A stretch of 64,000 nt of DNA, taken from assembly GCF_000730605.1 (NCBI RefSeq), contig NZ_BBIS01000050.1, positions 1-64,000 of the forward strand, read 5' to 3'. Within the stretch, counting starts at the first letter, position 1. Each line of letters starts with the position of its first letter. This document shows positions 51,701 through 60,264 of the stretch, piece after piece. This DNA comes from Pseudomonas monteilii NBRC 103158 = DSM 14164. GTDB taxonomy: Bacteria > Pseudomonadota > Gammaproteobacteria > Pseudomonadales > Pseudomonadaceae. A program made the position numbers and the translations under genes. The notes beneath the pieces were generated by a model. It worked only from the letters and a program-made list of their open reading frames with translations, did no database searches and was not told the DNA's origin.

Positions 51701-53178
51701 TGCATTTGCGTACGCTGCCGGCACTGCCACCACAAATCGACTTCCATCGCATTACCCTGCTCAGCGTGAACGACACTTTGGTCACTGACATTCCGGTCGA
51801 TTTCCTTCGTCCTTTCACGGCCTTGACGCACCTGAATCTCAACAACAACGGTTTGATGCGCATGCCGACGGTGCTTGCGTACCTCCCAGGTATTCAAACG
51901 CTCAGATTGGCGCGTAACCAGATACGGCTTGACGCCCAGGCAATCGGTATTCTGCATGGGATGCCAAACCTTACGCATCTTGACCTCAGCTACAACCGGC
52001 TGGAAGCGCTGGACATGAGCTTCCATCATCTCTCCCGACTGAGAAGCCTGAACCTGCGCCATTGCCGTCTCGACGCCTGGCCGCGACGCCTGGAGCTGTG
52101 TGGCCTGCTTGAGTGTGCTGACCTGCGCGACAACCAATTGCGTGAGGTGCCGGCGGAAATCCAGCAGATGCCGCATGCGGTTCGGCGTGCCATTCTGATA
52201 GAGCGCAACCCCTTGTCGCCCATGCAACTCCGTAGATTTTACGCGCTCGATGTGATCGAGGAGCATCGGCACTCGCCTGAGCAGTCATGGACATTTGACC
52301 TCACCCGGACTCGCACGCTTTTGGCCGAGCATGAGGATGCGGCGGTTCGGGCGACGCGAGAGGCCGTGTGGCAGCGTTTGCTGGCGCAAGCGAATAGCAG
52401 TGGGTTCTTCAGGTTGTTGGCTCGCCTGGAAATGACGGCTGACTACACGGGCGCTGGCGAAGGACGGGTTGCGCTGGTTGACGGAGTATGGACATTGCTG
52501 GCCGCACTGGACAACGACCCCGTGCTCTGCCGGCGAATTTTCGAATGGGCTGACGCGCCGCTGTCGTGTTCGGATGCTGTCGCCAGCCGGTTCAGTGAAT
52601 TGCAGGTACAGGTCAGGCAGGCGCAGGCTGAAGCGAACGCGGTCAATCCTGAAAGCAGCAACCAGCTGCTGGAACTGGGCCGGCAACTGTTCCGGCTGGA
52701 TCAGGTGGAAGGAATTGCCCGCCAGGATTACCGGCAGCGTCTGGCCGCGGGTGAGTCCGTTGATGAATTGGCATTGGGACTTGCCTACAGGGTCCGACTT
52801 CGCAGCCGTTTGCAGCTGCCTGGTCAGCCGTACGCCATGCGCTATCCCGATGCTGTCACGCTTGCACAGGCCCGGATAGAGGATGCATTTCGGCGGGTTA
52901 ACCACGCGCAGACCATCGAGAACTTGACCGATAGCCTGAGTCAGCGGGCGTTCTGGAACCGTTACCTGCGCCAGCAGCATGGCCGCATGTTTGATGCCAT
53001 CCGTGCAGACTACTCGCAGCGCATGCTTCGGCTGCAGGCTCAGCGGCCTGCGTTGTCGGCGATGGCCCTTGATCAGCAGCAAACTCGACTACGGGAGCAA
53101 CAGGGCGTCGATATCGAGCGCCTGGTCGCGGCGCTCACCCAGTCTTACCTGCGCGCCGCAGAGCGCGGGCAGGGGTAA
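48733..53178 (+). CDS. Giant LRR protein with NEL-type E3 ubiquitin ligase domain, copy 2
   Basis: A 1481-aa paralogue of the preceding protein with the same order: DUF6543-like region with hydrophobic stretch (about 370-440, EVFEGIRDWSSGHQHEALEH, nearly the copy-1 sequence), middle region, LRRs at about 1006-1146 (LTHLDLSYNRLEALDM) and a NEL-like domain. The catalytic candidate is Cys1279 in LSCSDAVASRFSEL, again CxD. The LRR surface residues differ strongly between copies, so the partners or substrates probably differ. ATG 48733 follows GGGGAA; an earlier in-frame start would overlap copy 1. The two lie 83 bp apart and are probably co-transcribed. Activity is inferred, not shown. Confidence 0.75.
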   Translation: MIANATGHDQFMAARLPEWLKRASKGQINTLRTSLNAHHASQARLRGLTLELLPLQPFAEKHLMTLLDAPLPDGQAFAQLEWLRVAPRFGTLSGTLQQTYAYSQTRENGLLRLMRNFAANTSYYTGTGLVLPGSDKPLNASLDALIAACRDLDVGQKYQDELERIFHPATQAMLAADKRSGLKLATEIAALQGNISADVQIALREVVDHGEPHRQQGLTGDPMLLKALGQPVADGLLIHLRDKAGNERGIVLYLASDPRQALRFFDDATAMNSMLASLLKEPSYWQYFTQLISIEHRAAFVSTLGMRLKDALPDLALEGTAPGGGIFTELATRQVHRVKNDARLLLVPTADADSQAISARHAQWKAAGLDLINLAGLFIPVVGALLLGQLVAQTCSEVFEGIRDWSSGHQHEALEHLLGVAETLAATAATVAAVSFVRSAFVARLEPVSLGNGRGRLWHFDPTNYRSMPGSIGLLEEGRYGEDERRWVRIDGRYHEVHQPIAGGPYRLRHAAGEGGYGPVVLHNGERGWRLMREQPLGWQDPAHMLDALWPQHPAVDAHQAEQILRVADMDEDELRGVLVENRPAPVNLGQSLRAFQAHARIQTFFERARLKALMPSDSELLTWSEGRPDVGEGLEQLLAHEAELRPQLFAHLTEQPLVQGPLSLLVKRDFPGLPAAYINELAGQAGELEHEMARVEQRLPLSCTKHARSLLRLARLNRGLAGLYLSTAYSDVTGALALALLDTFELEQLDIDLRESAFDGRSVKHLGSGGQSEAERVLVRHEGRFQIYNGLGEQQAVPPGEPGCIFEALVAALTSEQRAAMQLMGSGLAGQLRTQLLERLPGTHWGIARMLGWPEQGAWFNPGHRLEDGRVGYTLSGRSSAAPRDERAIVRNQLRSLYPGLDEAALDVELARLQESAQPVLERLVALQDDHDQLMQHLNRWVSAELQEGRQAARRLTADSILRAWRLQGEPVSTGQEQTQEQRLSLSGLHLRTLPALPPQIDFHRITLLSVNDTLVTDIPVDFLRPFTALTHLNLNNNGLMRMPTVLAYLPGIQTLRLARNQIRLDAQAIGILHGMPNLTHLDLSYNRLEALDMSFHHLSRLRSLNLRHCRLDAWPRRLELCGLLECADLRDNQLREVPAEIQQMPHAVRRAILIERNPLSPMQLRRFYALDVIEEHRHSPEQSWTFDLTRTRTLLAEHEDAAVRATREAVWQRLLAQANSSGFFRLLARLEMTADYTGAGEGRVALVDGVWTLLAALDNDPVLCRRIFEWADAPLSCSDAVASRFSELQVQVRQAQAEANAVNPESSNQLLELGRQLFRLDQVEGIARQDYRQRLAAGESVDELALGLAYRVRLRSRLQLPGQPYAMRYPDAVTLAQARIEDAFRRVNHAQTIENLTDSLSQRAFWNRYLRQQHGRMFDAIRADYSQRMLRLQAQRPALSAMALDQQQTRLREQQGVDIERLVAALTQSYLRAAERGQG

Positions 53179-53300
53179 CGAGAGGCGGCCAAACCGGTCA
53201 TCCAGATTGACAGCTTTGGCCATTGCCGCCGCGCTTGAGCGGCGCGAACATCGTTGGACCGATGGTTTAACTCCAAAAACAAGAAACCAGGAGTCTGACG

Positions 53301-54947
53301 ATGCGCGATTACGCCGAGGCCGCCCGTGCGTTCGACCATGCCAATGCTGTTACGGCGGCATTGCATGGCAACCTCGAAGCCCTCAATGCCTGTGTCGAAT
53401 GTTGTGATCGGCATGCCGGAAGCGGCAAGCTGGCGCTGATTTACGAAGACCGCGATGGCAACAGCGCGCGCTACAGCTTCGATCAGCTCAAGGCGCAGGC
53501 AGCCCGGTTTGCCAATGTGCTCAAGGCGCAGGGGGTGGAGGCTGGAGACCGGGTGGCCGGGTTGATGCCGCGTACGCCCGAACTGCTGGTCACCATCCTC
53601 GCCACCTGGCGCCTGGGGGCGGTTTACCAGCCGTTGTTCACGGCGTTCGGCCCCAAGGCCATCGAGCACCGGCTTGAACAATCCCATGCCCGAGTGGTCG
53701 TCACCGACAGCCAGAACCTCGCCAAGCTGGACGATGTGCAGGCCTGTCCGACCATCATCACCGTCAGGGCCCGCAGCGGTGAGCTGGACTTCCAGCAATG
53801 CCTGGAACGCGCAGCGGATGCATGCGAGCCGGTGATGCGCTCAGGCAACGATCCGTTCCTGCTGATGTTCACCTCTGGAACCACCGGCCCGGCAAAACCA
53901 TTGGAAGTGCCACTGCGGGCGATTGTCGCGTTCCAGGGCTACATGCGCGATGCCATCGAACTGCTTCCCGAGGACAACTTCTGGAACCTGGCCGACCCGG
54001 GTTGGGCGTATGGCCTGTATTACGCCGTAACCGGCCCGTTGTCGCTAGGGCACGCCACCACCTTCTACGATGGCCCGTTCAGTGTTGAAAGCTGCGCCCG
54101 GGTGATCGACAAGCTGGGCATCACCAACCTGGCTGGCTCGCCCACTGCGTACCGTTTGCTGATTGCTGCGGGCAATGAATTCTCGGCGCCGATCAAGGGC
54201 CGCCTGCGGGTGGTCAGCAGTGCTGGCGAACCGCTTAACCCGGAAGTGATCCGCTGGTTCTCCGACGAACTGGGCGTGACCATTCACGATCACTACGGCC
54301 AGACCGAGCTGGGCATGGTGCTGTGCAACCACCATGGTTTGAAGCACCCGGTGCACCTGGGCTCGGCCGGCTTTGCCATCCCTGGTCACCGCATCGTGGT
54401 GGTGGACGAGCAGGGTAACGAACTGCCGGCCGGCCAGCCGGGCATCCTTGCTGTCGACCGTGAGCAATCACCGTTGTGCTGGTTCGGTGGCTACCAGGGC
54501 CTGCCGACCAAGTCCTTCGTTGGCAAGTATTACCTCAGCGGCGACACCGTCGAGCTGAACCAGGACGGCAGCATCAGCTTCGTCGGCCGCAGCGATGATG
54601 TGATCACCACCTCCGGTTATCGGGTTGGCCCGTTCGATGTGGAAAGCGCGCTGATCGAGCACCCGGCGGTGATCGAGGCGGCGGTGATCGGCAAGCCCGA
54701 CCCGGAGCGCACCGAGCTGATCAAAGCGTTCGTGGTATTGGCCCGTGGCTACAACGGCAGTGCCGAGCTGGAGGAAACCTTGCGTCAGCACGTACGCCAG
54801 CGGCTGTACGCGCATGCCTACCCCAGAGAAATCGAATTCGTCAGCGAGCTGCCCAAAACCCCGAGTGGCAAGCTGCAACGCTTCATCCTGCGTAACCAGG
54901 AAGTCGCCAAACAAAACGCGCAACAGGCCACCCCTGCCAGCGCTTGA
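53301..54947 (+). CDS. AMP-forming acyl-CoA synthetase
   Basis: A 548-aa ANL-superfamily enzyme. The P-loop TSGTTGPAKP begins at residue 191, the adenylate motif YGQTELGMV follows near 335, and the C-terminal lysine is in PKTPSGKLQRF. It activates a carboxylic acid to its CoA thioester with ATP. It heads an operon (spacings 8-13 bp) containing dehydrogenase, thiolase, acyl-CoA dehydrogenase and hydratase genes, so a short- or medium-chain acid is the likely substrate. Related P. putida genes have been linked to short-chain acids and alcohols; the exact chain length is not visible here. Confidence 0.87.
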   Translation: MRDYAEAARAFDHANAVTAALHGNLEALNACVECCDRHAGSGKLALIYEDRDGNSARYSFDQLKAQAARFANVLKAQGVEAGDRVAGLMPRTPELLVTILATWRLGAVYQPLFTAFGPKAIEHRLEQSHARVVVTDSQNLAKLDDVQACPTIITVRARSGELDFQQCLERAADACEPVMRSGNDPFLLMFTSGTTGPAKPLEVPLRAIVAFQGYMRDAIELLPEDNFWNLADPGWAYGLYYAVTGPLSLGHATTFYDGPFSVESCARVIDKLGITNLAGSPTAYRLLIAAGNEFSAPIKGRLRVVSSAGEPLNPEVIRWFSDELGVTIHDHYGQTELGMVLCNHHGLKHPVHLGSAGFAIPGHRIVVVDEQGNELPAGQPGILAVDREQSPLCWFGGYQGLPTKSFVGKYYLSGDTVELNQDGSISFVGRSDDVITTSGYRVGPFDVESALIEHPAVIEAAVIGKPDPERTELIKAFVVLARGYNGSAELEETLRQHVRQRLYAHAYPREIEFVSELPKTPSGKLQRFILRNQEVAKQNAQQATPASA

Positions 54948-54960
54948 AAGGAAACCGATC

Positions 54961-55728
54961 ATGCAGATAGCCAACAAACACTTCATCGTCAGCGGCGCCG
55001 CCTCCGGGCTGGGTGCTGCGACTGCGCAGATGCTGGTCGAAGCCGGCGCCAAAGTCATGCTGGTCGACCTCAATGCCCACGCTGTCGAGGCCAAGGCCCG
55101 CGAGCTGGGTGACAACGCCCGCTTCGCTGTGGCTGACATCAGTGACGAGCAAGCGGCCCAAGCGGCTGTCGATGCGGCTGTCAGCAGCTTTGGCAGCCTG
55201 CATGGGCTGGTCAACTGCGCAGGCATCGTCGGTGCCGAGAAAGTGCTGGGCAAACAGGGCCCGCATGGCCTGGCCAGCTTCGCCAAAGTCATCAATGTCA
55301 ACCTGGTAGGGAGCTTCAACCTGCTACGCCTGGCTGCGGCGGCCATGGCCGAAGGGGGTGCCGATGAAGGTGGAGAGCGTGGCGTGATCATCAACACGGC
55401 GTCGATTGCCGCCTATGACGGGCAGATAGGCCAGGCCGCTTACGCCGCATCCAAGGGCGCCATCGCTAGCCTGACCTTGCCGGCCGCCCGTGAGCTGGCG
55501 CGCTTTGGCATCCGCGTGATGACCATTGCCCCAGGCATTTTCGAAACACCGATGATGGCCGGCATGACCGAAGAAGTGCGTGCTTCGCTGGCTGCCGGTG
55601 TGCCATTCCCGCCGCGCCTGGGCCGTCCACAGGAATACGCTGCACTGGCCCGTCACATCATCGAGAACAGCATGCTCAACGGCGAGGTGATCCGCCTCGA
55701 CGGCGCACTGCGCATGGCAGCCAAGTAA
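54961..55728 (+). CDS. fadB2x: 3-hydroxyacyl-CoA dehydrogenase type II (SDR)
   Basis: A 255-aa SDR enzyme like mitochondrial HSD17B10. The nucleotide motif SGAASGLG (11-18) and the full triad Ser148, Tyr161 and Lys165 (AYAASK) are present, in contrast to the SDR at 4410. It oxidises 3-hydroxyacyl-CoA to 3-oxoacyl-CoA with NAD+. The ATG at 54961 has GGAAACC upstream and is 13 bp after the synthetase stop. It belongs to the fadAx-type operon, and the name follows the P. putida set fadB1x-fadAx-fadB2x as I recall it. Confidence 0.87.
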   Translation: MQIANKHFIVSGAASGLGAATAQMLVEAGAKVMLVDLNAHAVEAKARELGDNARFAVADISDEQAAQAAVDAAVSSFGSLHGLVNCAGIVGAEKVLGKQGPHGLASFAKVINVNLVGSFNLLRLAAAAMAEGGADEGGERGVIINTASIAAYDGQIGQAAYAASKGAIASLTLPAARELARFGIRVMTIAPGIFETPMMAGMTEEVRASLAAGVPFPPRLGRPQEYAALARHIIENSMLNGEVIRLDGALRMAAK

Positions 55729-55739
55729 GGAGAGCGAAC

Positions 55740-56933
55740 ATGACCCTCGCCAATGACCCGATCGTAATCGTCAGCGCCGTGCGCACGCCCATGGGTGGCC
55801 TGCAGGGCGACCTCAAAAGCCTGACCGCGCCACAACTGGGCAGCGCGGCCATTCGCGGCGCCGTGGAGCGCGCCGGCATCGACGCTGCCAGCGTCGAGCA
55901 GGTGCTGTTCGGCTGCGTGCTGCCGGCCGGCCAGGGCCAGGCACCAGCGCGCCAGGCGGCGCTGGGTGCCGGGCTGGACAAGCACACCACCTGCACCACC
56001 CTGAACAAGATGTGTGGCTCGGGCATGCAAGCCGCGATCATGGCCCATGACCTGCTGCTGGCCGGTACGGCTGACGTGGTGGTTGCCGGCGGCATGGAAA
56101 GCATGACCAACGCCCCCTATCTGCTGGACAAGGCCCGTGGCGGTTACCGCATGGGCCACGGCAAGATCATCGACCACATGTTCATGGACGGCCTTGAAGA
56201 CGCCTACGACAAAGGCCGCCTGATGGGCACCTTCGCCGAGGATTGCGCCCAGGCCAATGCCTTCAGCCGCGAAGCCCAGGACCAGTTCGCCATCGCCTCG
56301 CTGACCCGTGCCCAGGACGCGATCAGCAGCGGCCGCTTTGCCGCCGAGATCGTGCCGGTAGAAGTCACCGAGGGTAAGGAAAAACGCGTCATCAAGGACG
56401 ACGAGCAGCCGCCGAAGGCGCGCCTGGACAAGATTCCGCAGCTCAAGCCTGCCTTCCGCGAAGGCGGAACGGTGACCGCAGCCAACGCCAGCTCGATTTC
56501 CGATGGTGCTGCCGCGCTGGTGCTGATGCGCCGCTCCGAAGCCGAGAAGCGTAGCCTCAAGCCGCTGGCGGTGATTCATGGCCACGCCGCATTCGCCGAC
56601 TCCCCGGCGCTGTTCCCGACCGCGCCGATCGGTGCCATCGACAAACTGATGAAACGCACCGGCTGGAACCTGGCCGAGGTCGACCTGTTCGAAATCAACG
56701 AGGCCTTCGCGGTGGTCACCCTGGCGGCCATGAAGCACCTCGACCTGCCCCACGACAAGGTCAACATTCACGGCGGCGCCTGCGCCCTGGGTCACCCGAT
56801 CGGTGCCTCTGGCGCTCGCATTCTGGTCACCCTGCTGTCAGCCCTGCGCCAGAACAACCTGCGCCGCGGCGTGGCGGCCATCTGCATTGGCGGCGGCGAA
56901 GCGACGGCCATGGCCGTCGAATGCCTGTACTGA
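55740..56933 (+). CDS. fadAx: Acetyl-CoA C-acyltransferase (thiolase)
   Basis: A 397-aa thiolase. The nucleophile Cys92 is in LNKMCGSGMQA, the GHPIGASGAR block provides the active-site His, and CIGGGEA near the C-terminus supplies the second catalytic Cys. It splits 3-oxoacyl-CoA with CoA to give acetyl-CoA and a shortened acyl-CoA. GGAG precedes the ATG, 11 bp from the previous stop. The operon supplies every step of a beta-oxidation cycle. Confidence 0.9.
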   Translation: MTLANDPIVIVSAVRTPMGGLQGDLKSLTAPQLGSAAIRGAVERAGIDAASVEQVLFGCVLPAGQGQAPARQAALGAGLDKHTTCTTLNKMCGSGMQAAIMAHDLLLAGTADVVVAGGMESMTNAPYLLDKARGGYRMGHGKIIDHMFMDGLEDAYDKGRLMGTFAEDCAQANAFSREAQDQFAIASLTRAQDAISSGRFAAEIVPVEVTEGKEKRVIKDDEQPPKARLDKIPQLKPAFREGGTVTAANASSISDGAAALVLMRRSEAEKRSLKPLAVIHGHAAFADSPALFPTAPIGAIDKLMKRTGWNLAEVDLFEINEAFAVVTLAAMKHLDLPHDKVNIHGGACALGHPIGASGARILVTLLSALRQNNLRRGVAAICIGGGEATAMAVECLY

Positions 56934-56941
56934 GGTGAACC

Positions 56942-58069
56942 ATGCTGGTAACTGACGAGCAACAACAGATCGCCGACGCCGTGCGCGCTTTCGCCCAGGA
57001 GCGCCTGAAACCGTTTGCCGAACAATGGGACAAGGAACACCGTTTTCCGAAAGAGGCCATCGACGAGATGGCCGAGCTTGGCCTGTTCGGCATGCTGGTG
57101 CCGGAGCAGTGGGGTGGCAGCGATACCGGTTATGTGGCCTATGCCATGGCCCTGGAAGAGATCGCTGCGGGTGATGGCGCCTGCTCGACCATCATGAGCG
57201 TGCACAATTCGGTAGGTTGCGTGCCGATTCTGCGTTTTGGCAGCGAGCAGCAAAAAGAGCAGTTTCTCACCCCGCTGGCCACGGGGGCGATGCTCGGTGC
57301 CTTCGCCCTGACCGAACCGCAGGCAGGCTCTGATGCCAGCAGCCTGAAAACCCGTGCAAAGCTTGATGGCGACCACTACGTACTCAACGGCAGCAAGCAG
57401 TTCATCACCTCTGGGCAAAACGCCGGGGTAGTGATCGTGTTTGCCGTGACCGACCCGGACGCCGGCAAGCGTGGCATCAGCGCCTTCATTGTGCCGACCG
57501 ATTCGCCGGGGTACCAGGTGGCGCGGGTCGAGGACAAACTCGGCCAGCATGCCTCCGACACTTGCCAGATCGTTTTCGACGATGTGCGTGTGCCCGTGGC
57601 CAACCGCCTGGGCGCGGAGGGCGAAGGCTACAAGATCGCCCTGGCCAACCTTGAGGGGGGGCGCATCGGTATTGCTTCGCAGGCTGTGGGTATGGCCCGC
57701 GCCGCGTTCGAAGTGGCCCGCGACTATGCCAATGAACGGCAAAGCTTCGGCAAGGCGCTGATCGAGCACCAGGCCGTGGCATTCCGCCTGGCCGACATGG
57801 CCACGAAAATTGCCGTCGCCAGGCAGATGGTGCTGCATGCCGCCGCGCTGCGTGATGCCGGGCGCCCAGCGCTGGTGGAAGCGTCGATGGCCAAGCTGTT
57901 TGCCTCGGAAATGGCCGAAAAGGTCTGTTCGGATGCCTTGCAGACCCTGGGCGGTTATGGCTATCTGAGTGACTTCCCGCTGGAGCGGATTTACCGAGAC
58001 GTTCGGGTATGCCAGATCTACGAAGGCACCAGCGACATTCAGCGCATGGTCATTGCGCGCAATCTTTGA
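56942..58069 (+). CDS. Short-chain acyl-CoA dehydrogenase
   Basis: A 375-aa FAD-dependent acyl-CoA dehydrogenase. ALTEPQAGSDASSLKT and the FITSGQNAGV region are FAD/substrate signatures; the catalytic base is Glu361 in IYEGTSDIQRM, the position used by short- and medium-chain and short-branched enzymes rather than isovaleryl-CoA dehydrogenase. It introduces the 2,3 double bond and passes electrons to ETF. Only 8 bp separate it from fadAx, and the hydratase follows at 13 bp. Confidence 0.88.
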   Translation: MLVTDEQQQIADAVRAFAQERLKPFAEQWDKEHRFPKEAIDEMAELGLFGMLVPEQWGGSDTGYVAYAMALEEIAAGDGACSTIMSVHNSVGCVPILRFGSEQQKEQFLTPLATGAMLGAFALTEPQAGSDASSLKTRAKLDGDHYVLNGSKQFITSGQNAGVVIVFAVTDPDAGKRGISAFIVPTDSPGYQVARVEDKLGQHASDTCQIVFDDVRVPVANRLGAEGEGYKIALANLEGGRIGIASQAVGMARAAFEVARDYANERQSFGKALIEHQAVAFRLADMATKIAVARQMVLHAAALRDAGRPALVEASMAKLFASEMAEKVCSDALQTLGGYGYLSDFPLERIYRDVRVCQIYEGTSDIQRMVIARNL

Positions 58070-58082
58070 AGGAGCAGACTGC

Positions 58083-58856
58083 ATGGCATTCGAAACCATC
58101 CTGTTGGACATCCACGGCAAGGTCGGCCTGATCACCCTCAACCGCCCGCAGGCGCTCAATGCGCTGAACGCACAGATTGTCGGCGAAATCAACCAGGCCC
58201 TGGACCAGCTAGAGCGTGACCCGAACATCGGCTGCGTGGTGCTGACAGGTTCGGCCAAGGCCTTTGCCGCTGGCGCCGACATCAAGGAAATGGCCGAGCT
58301 GCAATACCCGCAGATCTACGTTGACGACCTGTTCAGCGATGCCGATCGCATTGCCAACCGCCGCAAGCCGATCATTGCTGCGGTGTCTGGCTTTGCCTTG
58401 GGCGGTGGCTGCGAGCTGGCGATGATGTGTGATTTTATCCTGGCCGCCGACAACGCCAAATTCGGCCAGCCGGAAATCAACCTCGGCGTGTTGCCAGGCA
58501 TGGGTGGTACCCAGCGCCTGACCCGTGCGGTGGGCAAGGCCAAGGCCATGGAACTGTGCCTGACTGGCCGCCTGATGGGCGCCGAAGAGGCCGAGCGGGC
58601 TGGCCTGGTGGCGCGGATTGTGCCTCAGGCGGAGTTGGTGGAAGAGGCGCTGAAGGTGGCGGCGACCATTGCCAGCAAATCGATCCCGGTGAGCATGATG
58701 GTCAAGGAAAGCGTCAACCGCGCGTTTGAAGTTACCCTTAGCGAGGGCGTGCGCTTTGAACGTCGAGTGTTCCATGCGGCGTTTTCCACCGAAGACCAGA
58801 AAGAAGGCATGGCCGCGTTCATCGCCAAGCGCGAGGCGCAGTTCAAGGACCGTTGA
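58083..58856 (+). CDS. fadB1x: Enoyl-CoA hydratase
   Basis: A 257-aa crotonase-fold enzyme. The oxyanion-hole segments are AAGADIKEM and SGFALGGGCEL, and the two catalytic glutamates lie in GGGCELAMMCD and QPEINLGVLPGMGG, both present. It hydrates 2-enoyl-CoA to 3-hydroxyacyl-CoA. ATG 58083 follows AAGGAG. It is the last gene of the operon. The following 284 bp to the DksA-like gene show no reading frame or clear terminator. Confidence 0.87.
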   Translation: MAFETILLDIHGKVGLITLNRPQALNALNAQIVGEINQALDQLERDPNIGCVVLTGSAKAFAAGADIKEMAELQYPQIYVDDLFSDADRIANRRKPIIAAVSGFALGGGCELAMMCDFILAADNAKFGQPEINLGVLPGMGGTQRLTRAVGKAKAMELCLTGRLMGAEEAERAGLVARIVPQAELVEEALKVAATIASKSIPVSMMVKESVNRAFEVTLSEGVRFERRVFHAAFSTEDQKEGMAAFIAKREAQFKDR

Positions 58857-59140
58857 TGCTGGCAGGGGATTTTAGCCGGGCCTCCAGGTGCATACCTCGA
58901 GACGCCCGGCGCCAGCCCAGCCCGGCCGTCCCCAATGCTACCTCCCTGGCACCGACCAGCGGATTGTAAGCACCTGAAGCAAATTCAGCCCCATTTGCAG
59001 TTGCTCCACGCGACGTGGCGCCTTAGACTGCCGCCCCCTGTAAAAGAGTGCCGGTTGGCGCTTGAAGAATTCCGCTGCCGATGCCAAGGCATCGGCGGCA
59101 CATGAATCGCCCAAATGCACATTTTTTCATAGAGAAATCG

Positions 59141-59545
59141 ATGACCAAGGAACAGTTGCTGGCCATGTCGGCCGATGACTACATGAACGCCGACCAGCTG
59201 GCCTTCTTCACTGAGCTGCTGCAGGCGATGAAAGTCGAAACCCATGAGCGCATCGAGCTCAGCCGCACCACCATCGAAGGCCTGGACACTCCGTCGGACC
59301 CTGCCGACGTGGCTTCGGTCGAAGAAGAGCGTAGCTGGCTGGTCAATGCCATCGACCGCGACCAGCGCCTGCTGCCACAGCTGGAAATGGCCCTGGACCG
59401 TATTGCCGACGAAAGCTTCGGCTGGTGCGATGACAGCGGTGAGCCGATTGGCCTGAAGCGCCTGCTGATCAGCCCGACCACCAAGTACTGCATCGAAGCC
59501 CAGGAGCGCCACGAGCAGCTCGACCGCCACCAGCGCCAGGTATAA
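59141..59545 (+). CDS. DksA/TraR-family protein with two-cysteine zinc-site variant (DksA2-like)
   Basis: A 134-aa DksA-like transcription factor. The coiled-coil tip motif DxxDxA is present (Asp53, Asp56, Ala58 in DPADVAS), so it can probably reach the RNA polymerase secondary channel. In the globular domain the usual four-cysteine zinc site is reduced: Cys96-x2-Ser99 and Cys117-x2-Ala120. P. aeruginosa DksA2 has a similar Cys-x2-Thr and Cys-x2-Ala pattern and works without zinc. DksA2 is Zur-controlled there; I see no Zur box here. A strong terminator follows. Confidence 0.82.
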   Translation: MTKEQLLAMSADDYMNADQLAFFTELLQAMKVETHERIELSRTTIEGLDTPSDPADVASVEEERSWLVNAIDRDQRLLPQLEMALDRIADESFGWCDDSGEPIGLKRLLISPTTKYCIEAQERHEQLDRHQRQV

Positions 59546-59561
59546 CCCCGCGCGCGGTGCC

Positions 59562-59593
59562 AAGCCCCACGGAGCAATCCCTGGGGCTTTTTG
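59562..59593 (+). terminator. Rho-independent terminator after the DksA-like gene
   Basis: AAGCCCC and GGGGCTT pair around a 14-base loop, followed by TTTTT, 17 bp after the stop codon. Confidence 0.8.
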
Positions 59594-59721
59594 CGTTTCT
59601 CGCTGGCGCCGTTTTTTGTTGCCCCGTGCGCAACACTGCTGTACCGGCATGCGCTGTTTCCTCGCCACCAGCAGGCGTATCATGGCTATATCGTTAGGGT
59701 GCTAATTAAGTTCCGGAGGGA

Positions 59722-59919
59722 ATGATGAATAGCCGAGTCGATGTAGCTGTGATGATTGGTTCGGGGGTGCCGGCCACCCTGCAAGCGCTGGGCAAACGCA
59801 TCTGCTGGGTGGTGCTGGTCAATGGCGAGCGCCGTGGCACTGCATTTGCCACCCGTGAGGAGGCGTTGGAATGCCAGGCCGCCTGGCAGCAACAACTGAA
59901 GAAAGGGCTGGCAGCCTGA
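59722..59919 (+). CDS. Small protein of unknown function
   Basis: A 65-aa protein preceded by CCGGAGGG at good distance from two adjacent ATG codons (59722 and 59725). The middle is hydrophobic (RICWVVLVNG) and the tail is helical and basic (EALECQAAWQQQLKKG). Codon bias matches the neighbouring genes. It could be a small regulatory or adaptor protein; no family is recognised. The gene stands alone between a terminator and a 345-bp gap. Confidence 0.55.
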   Translation: MMNSRVDVAVMIGSGVPATLQALGKRICWVVLVNGERRGTAFATREEALECQAAWQQQLKKGLAA

Positions 59920-60264
59920 AAATGTTTATTGCCTCTCGACGTGTTTCGGTGTTTTCGGGCATATTTGTCCTACAGTAATGCGCTTTGGGATGCCAGGCCT
60001 TGTGTTCTTGCAGGCCCGCTTCCTTGGTTGCGCTTTCTGGCGAGTGATCTCAGGCATCACGCTTCCCACGCCGGGAATGAGCCAAACGCCTTCGGTTGAG
60101 GGCGAATCTGGCAAACCATAGTAAAGATTCCTGCACGCTGCATCGTCAGCGGGCACAGACATTTCGTATATCGCTTTATTACTCTTTTCGCCTATCGATA
60201 AGAAATGGCCGTGCCTCCCCGAGCTTGGGTGAGGGCGGGTTGTAACCGGTTGAGGATTACTTCA
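59920..60264. other. 345-bp intergenic region without a convincing gene
   Basis: A minus-strand frame of 78 codons (60162-59926) begins MSVPADDAACRNLYYGLPDS but has no clear ribosome site and no recognised family, so it is not annotated. An AT-rich stretch at 60160-60205 could contain the promoter of the gene starting at 60265. A small RNA cannot be excluded. Nothing else is seen. Confidence 0.4.

Noticed and set aside
59926..60162. Minus-strand 78-codon frame in the gap before 60265
   Set aside because: No ribosome site at a useful distance and no recognisable features; described as part of the gap instead.
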